DNA of 64,000 bases from Cristatella mucedo (taxonomy: Eukaryota; Bryozoa; Phylactolaemata; Cristatellidae). The stretch spans positions 6,857,501 to 6,921,500 of the forward strand of contig WPIO01000014.1 of assembly GCA_009760855.2 (NCBI GenBank). Reading direction: 5' to 3'. Below are positions 1-64,000 of this stretch, piece by piece; within the stretch, counting starts at the first letter, position 1; each line of letters starts with the position of its first letter. Made by a program: the position numbers and the translations under genes. The notes beneath the pieces are model-generated. The model worked only from the letters and a program-made list of their open reading frames with translations, was not told the origin of the DNA and ran no database searches.

Positions 1-1011
1 AGCAAGTCGACCAGAGCATATATTCCAATTTTCAAGTCGACATGGCTACAGATGGCCTAGGTGTAGCATCTCAAAGGTGCAAAGCCTAATAATTCAGGAA
101 GCACAAAGTTGCCAGCTGATTGCTCAACCAGCTCAGCACATACCCTGATGTCAAAAACCCCATTACCGTCATAAATTGTTGCCAATACTGTCAGTATATC
201 TTTCTGGCGGATCAAATATTTCACACAGCCATGCATTTCAATTTTATCTGATCACTATTATCGGAGACATGATATAAGCGTGATAGCGAAGATAGGCACG
301 ATAGCTCTCATACCGCGCCGGCAGTCAAACCGCGTCGGCAGTCAAACTACCCGGGCGTCTGACCCGCGTTCGGCAATACAAATCTCAAGCTATAAAAGGC
401 ATTAATGAGAACTCAAAATCAATTCGATTTTCCATAAATAGAATTGAATAAGCATTTTCAGCCTGATTCCAAATGAACGACGCGCTAGCTCCATCCAAGT
501 CACCACGCTGACCGGTCACCGGACTACATTGCCTCATGGATTATGACCACTACAGGAACCCGATCAACAATTCCATTATTAAGTAGGTGCTGCGGTAATG
601 GACTCCATAGTTACGGCGGCCCCGGCATCAGTAAAATCTCAATACAATATCCCTAATGATTGTTATACTACCAGTTGGACGTTCGATCTCGAGGGAGCTT
701 GTCATTTTTTTAATTTAACGTATTTTGCTAGTTTGAAGTTATGTCCTGCGGGTTCGTTTGGGGCTGAGTACCTTATATTTACAAAGTTCACTACGAACGC
801 TCGGCTCGGGAGGTCGGGTTTTTCAAAAAACCTTCCGCTGAGCTCGACATACTATTTCCAATTTACGTACGTCTTACAACATAATTTTATTTACCATGTT
901 CCGATCATCTTTTAACCACCACAATTTGGGATTGAATTTATAACTGGTTTGTCTTTTAGTAGGCAAATTTCCAAAAGATTAAAAATTGTTGACCCATTTG
1001 CTAAAACAATT
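1..1011. other. Upstream flank, nothing recognised
   Basis: AT-rich to mixed sequence with no gene I can identify. A short direct repeat (GTCGGCAGTCAAAC-like units) lies at 315-348. A 105-codon open frame at 598-915 has no recognisable motif and is treated as chance. Confidence 0.5.
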
Positions 1012-1110
1012 AATAATAATAATAATGCAATTGATAAAGCGCACTCAGAGAACTCGGTCTCTTTCTAGGCACTTTCCCCCCTTGGCTTACCATTTAAATC
1101 TGCTAATTGA
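1012..1110 (-). mobile_element. LINE family A 3' end (fragment)
   Basis: The antisense (AAT)n tail is followed by the reverse complement of the LINE A terminus, with GATAAAGCGC and AGAGAACT motifs and the TAGGCACTTT motif. Only the last 100 bp or so of the element remain. Confidence 0.7.
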
Positions 1111-1804
1111 AAGCAAGCTCTTTAAAATGACAGTCATGACTTTCAATAGCCTGACGAACGCATCGAAAAAATACAAAAAATCTTGGGCTATGATAATTCC
1201 GTGTCTAAACATATTCAAAAGAGTTGACCCGGGGAGATTTCTAGAAAAGGAGAACTCCAAAACTCAGACCTTTTTTGGTCACATGTGTTTCTTTTAATGA
1301 GTAGCGCCATGCTTGCCTTTCCGGTTGGTGCACTATCGCGCGAAGTTCCTACTCCGGGCCTTCTTTATCATCCGTACTTAAAAAAATTCAACGATTATGA
1401 TACCTAAACTCATAAGAATCGTCTGACGAGTTTCCAGTTTTGATGCTGAACCTGTCTCGATGTATAAGGTGACAGCTTTCCGTTGCTAGCTAAACATGGT
1501 CCCCAAAACTGACGGTTAATGATTGCGGCGTCAGCAGAAGCTACGACCAGTTTATAATATCGTCGTGCATTGAGTAAATTAGTTAGCACGATTCCTGTAC
1601 TGGAACCGTCTTGCAACCGGTCTGCTAGAGGCTGACCAGTTTGACTTAAGAGAGCCTCGAGAGTGGTTTTGGGCAGAACTTGCTGCTCCTGTTGTGGAGA
1701 GAGAAATACGACAACGTGGAAAGGGTGGTTCTTAGATGGCGTCGCTGCTGACTTTCCAATCGCCCGATTCAATGCACCTGACTGTTGGTAGTTGCCTTAG
1801 CAGA
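1111..1804. other. Intergenic stretch with one unexplained antisense frame
   Basis: No recognised feature. On the minus strand 1410-1772 is open for 120 codons (VLPKTTLEALLSQTG, then VVASADAAIINRQFWGP). It reads like protein, but I cannot assign it. It abuts the LINE copy downstream and might be old transposon sequence. Confidence 0.3.
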
Positions 1805-3160
1805 CCATCAAGTAATTTATATTACTATTTCGTCTTTTTGAACACATATTATCTATTACGATTCCTATCAAAGACACTGGAACGAGTCGTGACAGACCAG
1901 CCTAACTCTTGTATTGAGACTTCAAACCTTGCTAGTAAGTTCCAGCCTGGCTTTATAGCTAATGACTCTACAGAGTCAGCATTGCTTCGAGTATATAATG
2001 ACCTACTTAGGAATGCAGACATGGTTAACGTTTCACTGCTTGCTTTGCTCGATCTTTCGGCAGCTTTTGCTACTATAAATCACCAAATCCTTCTTGAGCG
2101 CCTCTCTTCTCGCCTGGGCATCGCTGGCACTGCTCTGCGATGGTCCAGGTTCTACCTCAGTGGGAGACTCCAGAATATTGATGTAAATAGACAGAGATCA
2201 TATGAGGTACCTCTGAAATATAAGGTACCTCAGGGCTCCATGAGAGGTCCGGTTCTTTCTGCGGTTTATACTCTAACTCTTGCTGATGTGATTGCCAAGC
2301 ACAATCTACACTTTTACCTATATTCGGATGACACTCAGTTGTACCTTTGCTTTGATCCCTCCCAGCCCTCGAGCACGTCGAATTCTCTCAACCCCCTTGC
2401 TGCATGCATTGATGACATCCGAACTTGGATGGCAACAACTTTTCTTAAATTGAATGATTATAAAACCAACTTAGTAGTTATGGGCCAACCAAGTGTGATT
2501 CAGAAATTGGAAAGGCTAACGCTCAGAATCAGCTCTGCTAATGTTGAATCTGCACGAAATCTAGGTGTCATGTTCCAAAGTGACCTTTCGTTAGACGACC
2601 ATATTAGCTTCACAATCAAGTCTTCTTACTTTAAGCTGACTTCTTTAACTCACTGCTTGCTGGCCTAACGTCATGTGCAATCAGGCGATTACAGCTGGTG
2701 CAAAACTCTGCAGCTTGGCTTGTCTGTCGTGGGTGTAGCAGTTGCCACATCACACCACTTCTCGCCGACCTGCACTGGCTACCAGTCAAGCAACAGATTG
2801 ACTTCAAGGTTTTGTCGATCACTTTTAGGTCTCATCGTTCTTTGGCTCCAGCCTACTTGTCAGATCTACTCCCTCACCAGGCCAAGCATCGTACCACCAT
2901 CTTTTCGGAAGCTAACAGTTTACCTATACCTCGTACAAACCTCAAATCCTTTGGAGGCCGTGCATTTAGTTCGTAGCTTCCAAAGCCTGGAACTCACTTC
3001 CGACTTGCATCACGACATCCTCTGACTTGACCACATCTAAAAAGAAATCGAAACATCTGTTTATGACAAAATGTAGTGGGTCCCTGTGCTTCGTTCTTTA
3101 TGTGTGCATGCGTGCATACATTGTTGCATGCGGCCACCAGCCACTAAACTCTATAAAGCT
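1805..3160 (+). mobile_element. CR1/L2-like non-LTR retrotransposon, family A, reverse transcriptase and C-terminal domain (broken)
   Basis: The frame 1736-2668 contains RT blocks: FLSKTLERVV, STESALLRVYNDLLRNAD, LLALLDLSAAFATINHQILL, VPQGSMRGPVLS and the catalytic box YSDDTQLYLCF. The usual A-F-D in block A is A-F-A, so a catalytic Asp is lost. After 2640 the copy skips sequence that is present at 19340-19480, then resumes in another frame (2698-2976) with LVQNSAAWLVC, LLADLHWLPVKQQIDFKVLS and IPRTNLKSFGGRAFSS, the C-terminal module typical of CR1/L2 elements. The 5' end and the (ATT)n tail are missing. The element is inactive. Confidence 0.9.
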
Positions 3161-4444
3161 GGACAGACAGCTGCAGGCCATTTAGTAGAATATGCACTTG
3201 GGCACTCATTGTTGCCTATTGATGGCAGCAACACACATTATCGAACACCACCGCAGTGGTTGTTGAACTGTCCTGCAAGTCTGTTGCCTAAAAGTGTTCA
3301 CTCGAAAGTATATCTATTAATGAGAAGAGCGGCTCACACTTCGTCCCAGTCAGACTAAACGGTGTGGAGACACATTGGGCTGCTGTCTTGTTGCCAGTGA
3401 GCCAGCAGTTACGATTAGCAGCCTTGAAATAGCTTGCGAAACAATAACTGCCCCGACAGCCCCTGGAGTTAGCTGCTCCTGCACCGCAAGCAGCCATGAG
3501 TTCCAACGAGTCAATGAAAAGCACTGACTCGCTCTAGCAATTCGCGACCCTTCCTATATCTGCCGATAAGGTCACAAGCCAGAAGCTACGCTGCCTCTAC
3601 GACCAGGGTATCGCCCACGAGCAGGCTCCAAATGGCAGAAAACGAGACAGAAAACAGAGAGGCTGCTCTTATTTTAAGCAAGCTAGGGTGCCGACGAACT
3701 GATACTCGAGCGATCGAATCTAGTCGTAGCCAGCTGCTCAGAGGAGTGGCAGATGGGCTGTCTTCAGTCGGCGACGCTTTATTACAAAAAAAAAGGATTC
3801 ACATTGTTGGCCAGAAAACTCGGCATGATCGGGATCAGCTGCTAGCGCATCGGCTTAGGTGCGGGCCAGGTGTTCTCTTCGGAGGGGGGATAACTGAAAG
3901 GCCAGTGGTGGAGGCTACAAAGAAGGACATCCAGCGACCGATCAACTCCTCACGGGTCAATCGCCTCGAGCAAGTCTGTGCGCTCAATAGAAAGTCAGCC
4001 TCGTGGTAATTGACCAGCACGTTGACAGACGAGTTTCTGTGCTCCACTAGCACCATGGCCGCAGCCTAGTGCCAGTGGAGACCCTCGGCCAGAGCTCGGC
4101 CAGTCGGCTGGCTAAGTAGAGAGATGATCTGGTTTGAAGCGACATATCCTCCCTCGTGTCACCTCACACCTGGACTTAGGCGGTCAGCTTACATGCAGTG
4201 CTTATCAGCAGACCTGCTCAAGTCGCCGACAGCTTACAATCTCACTGCTAGCATAAAGTGCTCGTGCAAGCCGGCCCACCTCTTTCTTTTCCGATTAGAA
4301 GATCTGCACCCATCTCAGCCAATGCTTGCTGTGTCCGGCAGCTCCATACTTTAGGCTTACTTTTGAGTTACTGGCTGGAGGCTATCTATTGTTAGCACCT
4401 TCGTGATTCTACAGTCTAGCCGATGATGCAGCCTTGTGGTATCG
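3161..4444. other. Intergenic, nothing certain
   Basis: Unique-looking sequence. An ATG frame at 3632-4009 (125 codons, MAENETENREAALILSKLG onward) is hydrophilic and Arg-rich but has no motif I know and no splice support. I do not call it a gene. Confidence 0.3.
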
Positions 4445-5290
4445 AGTGCTGCTGTTGCTTTAACAATAATAATTGCTATTACTATAATTATATATTTTTG
4501 TACTGCATCCTTAGAGAACTAAATTTATTTCTACGCACTTTACGTATGCTTTAAAGCAGCGGTTCTCAACCTGTGGGTTGCAACCCCTTTGGGGATCAAA
4601 CGACCCTTTCACAGGGGTCGCCTAAGACCATAGGAAAACACGCATCTCCACATTTTGCACACAATAATTGTATGGTTGGGGGTCGCCACAACATGAGGAA
4701 CTGTATTAAAGGGTCGCGGGATTCGGAAGGTTGAGAACCACTGCTTTAAAGGAGGCATGTCAGCTTGATTAATGATAACATGCACAGCATCAGCAGGCTT
4801 AGGAACACACAGGACAAAAGACCCGGACCCAGCAAATACTGTGAGGAGTAGGCATGTTTTACCCTGTTTTTAACTATTCTCAGCTTGGGACCTGTCGTGA
4901 CGTTAGTCGAGAGTGAGTATAGGGCTTTGAGACTACTAGAACCCAAGATACATTCTCTAAAGGACCTGAGGTTGGTTCGAGGAACATTTACACGACTCGA
5001 GTCACAAAAGCAGGTGGTAGGATTCCTGACCTGATTGCGAAGTAGTCCGGATAGGTAAACTTGAGCAAGAGAATGAAGAGACCAAAAATTGAGTGACAAA
5101 ACCTTGAAAGTCAATTCGCCGCATGACGGGGAGCGAATAGAAGTTGGAGAGAACTGGTGTGATTTGGCGACTGTTAAACTCACAACAGACAAGCCTAGCA
5201 GCCGAGTTTTGCACCAACTGGTAGCGGCTTATTGCACAGGCCAGGAGACCTGCGAGTAGTGAACGAGAGAAGTCGAGACGGACGCCAAAA
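4445..5290 (-). mobile_element. LINE family A 3' fragment, interrupted by a MITE
   Basis: Reverse-strand translation gives VQNSAARLVC, ITPVLSNFYSLPV, DFQGF and VPRTNLRSFRE, the C-terminal domain of family A in shifted frames. The 3' non-coding end runs to an AATAATAAT tail near 4465. It is split at 4549-4751 by the SPIN-like element and its target duplication. Confidence 0.85.
4557..4743. mobile_element. SPIN-like hAT MITE with perfect 8-bp target duplication
   Basis: A 187-bp element begins CAGCGGTTCTCAACCT and ends AGGTTGAGAACCACTG, so its terminal inverted repeats match 15 of 16. The 8-bp duplication CTTTAAAG flanks it at 4549-4556 and 4744-4751, as expected for hAT transposons. The interior carries the CGACCCTTTCACAGGGGTCG palindrome, GCCTAAGACCATAGGAAAAC and ACAACATGAGGAACTGTATT. 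I recognise these as SPIN (Space Invaders, rodent URR1-type) non-autonomous elements. It has no coding capacity. Confidence 0.93.
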
Positions 5291-6470
5291 ACTCACGGAC
5301 CAGCTAGGATGTCGCTTTACATTCGACCTGCTCGACTACAGTGATTGAGAGCTGTTGATAGCTTCTTCACACGCTCCGTAGGTCGGCCTTTTCTGTTTAC
5401 TGTCATAAGATTCGTGCTCAGCACAAACCCAGCTTCTCATTACACATTTCTCATTATTCTCATCATTTCTTCCTTCGTATCATTTTCTCATTATATATTC
5501 ACTCTAGGAAAACGCGCACTGGGCTCGACGGTAGCAGCAGCTGTTTGATCAAGAGCAGAAGCATCGATAGAGGCGAAAATCTTGATCCAGGAGACTGAGT
5601 CATCAAAGTGGCAGCTATCAGCCACACCCCAAATAATCATATTTGACATTAACTGCTTAATTGGTAGATATGGCGGCCCAGCATTAGCACCCCTGGCTTC
5701 TCAAAGTGCTTCCTGTTCTCCAGCTTTATTGAAACTAGAGGTAGTAGATGCTTGTGGCTCTGCAAATTCAAATCACATTCGTGAAAGGTCCTTCCGGCAA
5801 AACAATCGAGAATGCCCAACCATATCGACAATGAACCAATCAACAATCGAGAATGCCCAACCATGCACATGTGCTATGCAATTGCACGTTGAAGCACACT
5901 CGCGCCACGACTTTTTCCTGAAATCGCAAGCCAGTCTTGCCCGATATGCTGCTTAAAACTGCTATCCTTGCTGGCGGCCAACACATCGTTGTGTCAACTG
6001 CGATCACATGACTTGCACTATCATTCCATCCTGATCAGTCAGTAGATAAGCCAGTGCCCATCTCTCATTGCCGGCACTGCATTTGCATGCTCAATCGCTG
6101 CTATCGAAGCTAACGAAGGTAGGGCCCTGATTCTGCTGCTGCTGCTGCAGCGCACTCCATGCCGTTCACCAACTATAAAGAATGCCTCGTTGCAGCGATT
6201 GCCTTTCTGCCTCTTAGAGCAAGGCTAGCCCCCCCCCCCGGCGACGAAAACTCTTGCCAGCCTTGGATGCATGGCTGTTGTGGCAATTAGAGGCCCCCAT
6301 TTTGTAGGAGGCGTGGTGGCCCGAGGAGTTCTACCGCTTGCTTAACAAACCTCCGAGTGGCGTGCTTTTAATCGGGAGTAGATCAACGGCTCTCTCCATT
6401 GCTAGGTTGGTCGTCGTGTTGCACGACATAGACTTCAAGCATGGCAGGAAGCTGCTTGGTAGGCATCAAG
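5291..6470. other. Upstream flank, no gene recognised
   Basis: Mixed sequence with short direct repeats (AATCGAGAATGCCCAACCAT occurs twice, near 5806 and 5843). The 124-codon frame at 5582-5956 has no motif. Confidence 0.4.
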
Positions 6471-6495
6471 AGTGGAGAGAGAGCTAGAGAGAGAA

Positions 6496-6591
<96 letters not shown>
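6471..6591. repeat. (GA)n microsatellite
   Basis: An imperfect purine start leads into pure GA from about 6503 to 6591. The Arg-Glu and Ser-Leu frames over it are artefacts. Confidence 0.97.
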
Positions 6592-6594
<3 letters not shown>

Positions 6595-7253
6595 AAGAAA
6601 TGAGTCAAGTGTGGAAGCCAGATTGGGCTGGGCAGGCTAGCTGTACCAGCCATACGATATGAAGCAATGAGGGGGAAGGAGAATGCATAGCTCTGCCCCT
6701 CATTATGTGGCTGATCAGCTGTCAACATTTCATGCTGAGCTAAGAGAAAGAAAAAAGGCTAATCCATCTCTACTGTCATCTCGGGAAAATGAGCCAATCA
6801 CGATTGCAGCCAACCGCCCGAAGCTGTGAATGTCGTTCACCATCGCCACTTTTCAAACACAACGCAACGTTCGGGCTGCTTCCACCAATCACTTGCAGCA
6901 CGAGGGTGATTATCTTCGCTGACGGTCATGGCAGCACGAGACTGTCGAAGCTGCAAACCGCGCCTTTCTTGCACGACTAAGTTATTCAATGGATGTCCTG
7001 GGGGAGGGATGAGAGGGGAATAGAAGGAGAGCCCAGCAAGCTAAAATACCAAGCGAATGACAATCGAACGTCAAGGAGGTCTTTGCATGTCGCCATGGCT
7101 ACTGCTGCCTTGCAGAAAGATCAGCTTTCCCAAAACGGTGGACTACTTTGGAATCTAGTAATCTGCCAAGTGTGGCAAGCGAGATTATTCCGCCATTCTG
7201 AGCTTAGAAAGACTACCGTTCGATGTCACTTTATGGGCTGAACGAGCGTGCTA
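6592..7253. other. Proximal upstream region of the carotenoid oxygenase gene
   Basis: Non-repetitive sequence between the GA array and the putative core promoter. No conserved site stands out beyond scattered purine tracts. Confidence 0.4.
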
Positions 7254-7340
7254 ATTGGCACCCTCTCATCGCACTGCTTTTCAAAAAGTGCTAAGCTCTG
7301 CCGTATAAACCTATTTCTGACAGGCTATCAACCATAGAAG
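7254..7340 (+). promoter_or_regulatory. Putative core promoter (inverted CCAAT box, TATA-like box)
   Basis: ATTGG (the reverse of CCAAT) is at 7254-7258 and TATAAAC is at 7304-7310, about 70 bp before the first ATG. Initiation around 7330-7340 would be the expected distance. This is pattern based; an upstream non-coding exon cannot be excluded. Confidence 0.35.
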
Positions 7341-7376
7341 TTGAGCATTCTAGTAAGAGTATTCCGACTACGTAGC

Positions 7377-59888
<52,512 letters not shown>

Positions 59889-60032
59889 GCCCAATGCCCA
59901 ATCCTCGGATCGTGGCAGAGTGGCCCGCCGCCGCTCAGCCCCCTGCTCAGCCCCCTTTCCTCGATTGCTGTGATGAATGACCAAAGATGCCGAACAAAGT
60001 GGAAATTCGCAATTGACCACTCAAAAGAGAAC

Positions 60033-60038
60033 AATAAA
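60033..60038 (+). terminator. Poly(A) signal AATAAA of the carotenoid oxygenase gene
   Basis: A canonical AATAAA lies 145 bp after the TGA stop, in sequence free of recognised repeats. It gives a short 3' UTR of about 165 nt. It is the first AATAAA after the stop. Confidence 0.6.
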
Positions 60039-62299
60039 TGATGCACAGCTAGCGATGCACCTTATCTTCTACAGCTTGGCCTCACTCTTCAGGCTTGCGA
60101 GGTGTTCGCCTGCTTGCAGCCCAGCTTGCAGCCCTGCATGCAGACTGCATTTGCATATTTGCTCATGCCTATACAAACCTCGGCAGCCCAGTAGACGATG
60201 ATCGTCGTGCCAGCTGCCTCGGCAAATCGAGAAACGCAATGGCTCTCCTTTGAACCACCTAGAATCACTCTTGAACTGCCCAAAAGTGGAAAATAAGTGG
60301 CCAGCAAGATTCTAAACAGTGGTGAATTCGAGGCTCTGGCGTCGGCACTGAGAACTTTCATTGGTGACTAGAGACTAATTATATCATAATCAGATGGTTC
60401 CTATGCTGTTGTAGTACGGGAGATTCAACATCAACTTTGATTTTGCTCCACTAATGCTGCCACGCAGGCCTTTGCAAGGCAATGAAACGTCGCAATATGT
60501 CCCAACTAAAAAAAAGAATCGTTTGAACAGGTGAAAAACGAATCGAGATCTGACAACAGAGCGCCGAGAGTCTGGTTTGATTAAAAATTGACACACGAGA
60601 TTCGATTGAATGGAGCCAGTAGAAAAAGACTGAGAGACTAGAGCTTTGTGGCCGATTAGTTCGGTCTGACTAAGTTTGAGTCACGAGGCCTGAGCTACAA
60701 GTCTTTTATGCCAGATTTCACTTGCCAATGATTCTACTTGCCAGTGAGCCACATGTAAGTCAGGATCTATCGTTGAGACCGTATCTATAGTATTACTGAC
60801 ACATGATAGCTCGGCTTCGGTACTTGTCGTCTGAAATCTCCCTTCGACAGCAGGATGATGCATTTGATCTCGTGCAAAGCCAACCTTTGAGGGAGAGAGA
60901 CCCTAGGAATCTCTTGTAATCGTCCCAATGAATATCTTTCAATCACCTTACTTTTGGTGCAAGGATGCCATCAGCCTGATGAGAACACCTTGGCAAACGA
61001 ATCCTGTGGAGCCATGTGGAGCTGCAGGTCAAAATCTTCAATAGGAAAGGATAAGCAAAGCATAGGAATTGAAAAAAGAACTAATAAATTTTTCAGCACG
61101 GCTAGTTAATAGCTGAGACTTTCGTGCAATAAATCAAAGCTAACTTCCACAGTGTTGGCCATAGGATTGACCCAGTCTCACATCTGAACAAAGCTCACTG
61201 ATTGACAAGGTTTCTGTGGTTTTAGGTGGCAGCCTAGCACAAAGGCCATTGCTTAAGCACTACCAAAGTGTGGTAGATAGTAATGGCAACTATACCGGGT
61301 ACCTTCAGTTTCGATTGAGCTCCTGTTTGTGTACTACCAGAGAGACACTGGATGTGAGTCTTAGGCGATCTTACAGCCATTATGGCCTCCGATGGCAGGT
61401 ACACTTTATTGGTAACACAAAGTAACTCTAACCTTCTTTACTTGTCCAGCAACTGAGAATATGAATGCTTTATCAAATCTATTTCTGAAGATGAATTTAT
61501 CCATCTTCCCAATACATGGTAAACTTACATTACTCTAAACAGTATCTAATTGCCCGTGCCGATGTTCGGGAATATTGCATTGATATCGTACAATATCCAT
61601 TCATGTGAAAGATATCAAATTTTAAGCAAAGAATTTGGCTCATCAAAGTTGGAGCAAAATAAAAAATTACAACCAGCCGATCTGGGAGGCATCACCAGGT
61701 ACTACAGGAGAGTTATAGTATAAGAATACTTGACTATTATTTGCAATTCCATTAACACGATTGTACGGATGGTCAGCCTAAATAGCTTTCATTTGTAAAT
61801 GTTGTACGGTCCATGAAACAATCAGCCATGTTTAGATCGATTCCCCGGGATCTTGAATGCCCTGACAGAGTGGCAATTGTTGCTTGGAAAGAACGTTTAC
61901 ACAAGGGTCGCTGAGAGATTTGTAAGTAGGCCGATGCCCATACACTTTTGCTGTTCATTAAATGAAAACCTTGCCTTAAGCACTTGAGTCTGCCATCAAC
62001 CAAGATACGAAATTGAACTTACAGTATGTGAATACAGCATCCAACAGTTGATCAAGTGGACAAGCACGAGACTTCCCGAGCTCCCGGTGCACCTGTTCAC
62101 AGTACATTAACCATGCCTACCATCTTTAATGGGCAGCACGGGCTGATTCGAGACAAGGTGTCCCTTACGGGTTTTATCGCCGAATAGCTATGCTGTAAGT
62201 AGCTTCGAAGCAAGCTGGCTCTAAAGCTTCGGCTGGTCCACTTCGAGTTTGTTTCGACCCGAACCGGCACCACGTCAACCAGCGCATTGAAGGCTTTGA
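60039..62299. other. Downstream flank
   Basis: No transposon recognised. AT-richer than intron 10. Apart from the possible exon at 61226-61398, only chance frames are seen (for example 60681-60863 and 61773-62003 on the minus strand). Confidence 0.4.
61226..61398 (+). CDS. Possible internal exon of an unidentified gene
   Basis: 173 bp open in one frame (GGSLAQRPLLKHYQSVVDSN, then YTGYLQFRLSSCLCTTRETL), bounded by a good acceptor (GTGGTTTTAG) and donor (GGCAG|GTACAC). The composition looks like protein, but I recognise no family and see no partner exon in the window. It could be chance. Confidence 0.22.
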
Positions 62300-62715
62300 A
62301 GGCTTTGACACTCACTTCCCCTTGCTCTCTTTCTACAGCCCACTTATCCGAACCGACCTCCTAAGCCAGCTAGGGATGTGTTCTTCTGACTCAAATCGCT
62401 TAGCTGTGCCTCAAACAAACCTCAAATCCTTTGGAGGTCGTGCCATAAGTTCGCATGCTCTCAAAGCCTGAAACTCAGTCCTTACTGATGTCACGATATC
62501 CCCTGACTTGGAGACATTTAAAAAGAAGCTAAAAACGCCCCAGTTTCTCAGAGCATTTGCCTGGTCCATATGAAGTGTCCATGAAGGGCTTGCTTAAGAT
62601 TGCTGGCACTTCCCGTGCTATGAAATAACAATAATGTCGACAGGCTTTCTTTACAGCATATTTAAAGCTCCCAGAAATAGATTTAAATCTCTGAGGGCAC
62701 TATGCAAATTACAAG
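62300..62715 (+). mobile_element. LINE family A 3' fragment
   Basis: AACCTCAAATCCTTTGGAGG and CGTGCCATAAGTTCGCATGC (TNLKSFGGRAI-like), TTTAAAAAGAAGCTAAAAAC, and the end TTTAAATCTCTGAGGGCACT. Confidence 0.83.
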
Positions 62716-64000
62716 GTCAAATGATTTATTGAAATGATGAATTTATTGAAAAGCTACCGCTATTTATCTCCATGCTAATATTGCATTCCGTTTCTCCATG
62801 AAACTCGAATTCGTTGTAATAATTCAAATTCCAGCATACCTCGTGGCAGGCAACAAAGGCACTCAACTTTCCGTTGAGCGTAGCCGTCGTACCCCTCCCT
62901 ACCCTGAGTCCTTATCACCGGCCGCCGATGACCGGGCTGTCTGTGGGGTATCCTTTATTGCTCTAGGGCTGCAAGAATGGAATGCCCGCGGATTCACCTT
63001 CCATACGCCGAGCTCGTTCTACGCGTGGGAGGGCCACGCCCGGCTCGGACCGAAAATTCGCGGCCGGTTCGTTATATCGGGAGGTTCGCCAAAACCCCGG
63101 GCCTGTTGCTATCGGGGAGGGGGGCTTTTTGCGAACGGAAATGTGACTTTGGCCACGGCCAATGGATGTAAGTGGGTTATGACCGGAAGTGTGCTATAGT
63201 GGCAGGCTCGCTTAAACTGAAGTCCGCCACGTATGCACTCTTTCTCCAGCTCTCGAAGGAATCGCGAATCGCCGCGCCCCGAGTATCAGAGCAACGTTCA
63301 CACTCCGAGGCCAACCGCCAAGACGAGCTCGCCACGGTGCTATACATTCACCGTGCCGTAAGTGGTAGATGGAGCTGCCGCCGGAGTCTGCAGTCAGGCT
63401 GGTTGTCTGGGTTTTCAGTTTTTCAAGAGACTGCATTATTCTACTTCCGACTGTTTCGCTGCCTGACGCTCCGATCTTCTTTGTCAAATCCGCTCCCGAG
63501 ACTACTCGGTCGCTCGGGTCAAAGTTGAGCCTCGAGTCCGTTGTACCGACGACTGCGAAAAGCGTCCGGCACTCATGCGATCATCCTTCGCTCGTCTCCT
63601 TCGTTTTATGTAAAGTGCCTGTAAAGATATTTAGTTCACCGAAGGTGCTATACATATGTATTATTTTTCTTAATATTATTATAGAGACAGCGCTAGGCGC
63701 CACCTCACACCCAGCGCTGGTTCGAATGAACGCCCGCCATGCAACTTAAAAGTCGCGTGCATCGAGTCATCTGCGGCTGCGGTTCGATTTCGCTTAGCAT
63801 CTGCACCAATAACTCACCGTCGCTCGAATTTCATACAAAGGGCGTCAGCAACGCGGTCGCGCTGCTGACATAGCGCCGGCGGCTGTCTCGAAGAAATCGC
63901 AATTCGCAGGAAAACAGGTAAACCGCCAACTTGCTGCATAGGGGTGTTCAGTGGACGCCGCCGCAGCGGTTTATTTCGCAAAATCATTTGGAGGCTCCTT
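62716..64000. other. Downstream CpG-containing region, unassigned
   Basis: CpG is frequent from 62870 to 63600 and again after 63760, unlike most of the window. Overlapping frames of 118-133 codons exist on both strands, without motifs. 63610-63655 (AAAGTGCCTGTAAAGATATT, then CACCGAAGGTGCTATAC) resembles a diverged SINE1/LINE A tail. The region could be part of a gene's CpG-rich 5' end or an old element. Confidence 0.3.

Overview
This is a window of animal (metazoan) nuclear DNA: a single intron-rich protein-coding gene, on the + strand, spread over about 52.5 kb and filled with retroposons, SINEs, MITEs and simple repeats. There are no operons, ribosome-binding-site gene starts, CRISPR arrays or bacterial features. 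The kind of animal cannot be fixed from the sequence. CR1/L2-like LINE debris, tRNA-derived SINEs and a SPIN-like hAT MITE fit an invertebrate, perhaps a mollusc or another lophotrochozoan, but that is a guess.

The gene is a carotenoid oxygenase of the BCO1/BCO2/RPE65/NinaB family. I reconstructed eleven coding exons (7377-7506, 7794-7947, 12910-13017, 13123-13264, 15582-15738, 24567-24763, 28367-28520, 30457-30566, 30685-30912, 40896-41010, 59719-59888). Every intron is GT..AG, every junction is phase compatible, and the joined frame is 1665 nt: 554 residues plus stop, the normal family length. All four iron-binding histidines are present (H193, H256, H323, H544). The protein is divergent: the cysteine of the animal PDPCK motif is absent, the N-terminal NGPG and HWFDG motifs are altered, and the first 17 residues look like a signal peptide. 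A TATA-like box and an inverted CCAAT box lie just upstream, and an AATAAA lies 145 bp after the stop.

Layout: 1-7250, upstream flank with LINE fragments, a SPIN-like MITE (4557-4743) nested in one of them, and a GA array. 7254-60038, the gene. Introns 2, 5, 6, 9 and 10 hold nearly all of the repeats; introns 3 and 8 are only 105 and 118 bp. Intron 10 (18.7 kb) is the richest, with a 300-bp GT array, CTG/CAG repeats, perfect palindromes, inverted SINE pairs and GC-rich patches. 60039-64000, downstream flank with one possible exon of an unknown gene (61226-61398), one LINE 3' end and CpG-containing unassigned DNA.

Two LINE families are visible: family A ends in (ATT)n and family B in CATTA repeats. 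Both are 5'-truncated and broken. Two tRNA-derived SINE families are also visible. SINE1 shares its 3' tail with LINE A, which suggests LINE A moved it. SINE2 is dated after LINE A by an insertion with an 11-bp target duplication. Two different hAT MITEs sit in two separate LINE A copies at nearly the same target site.
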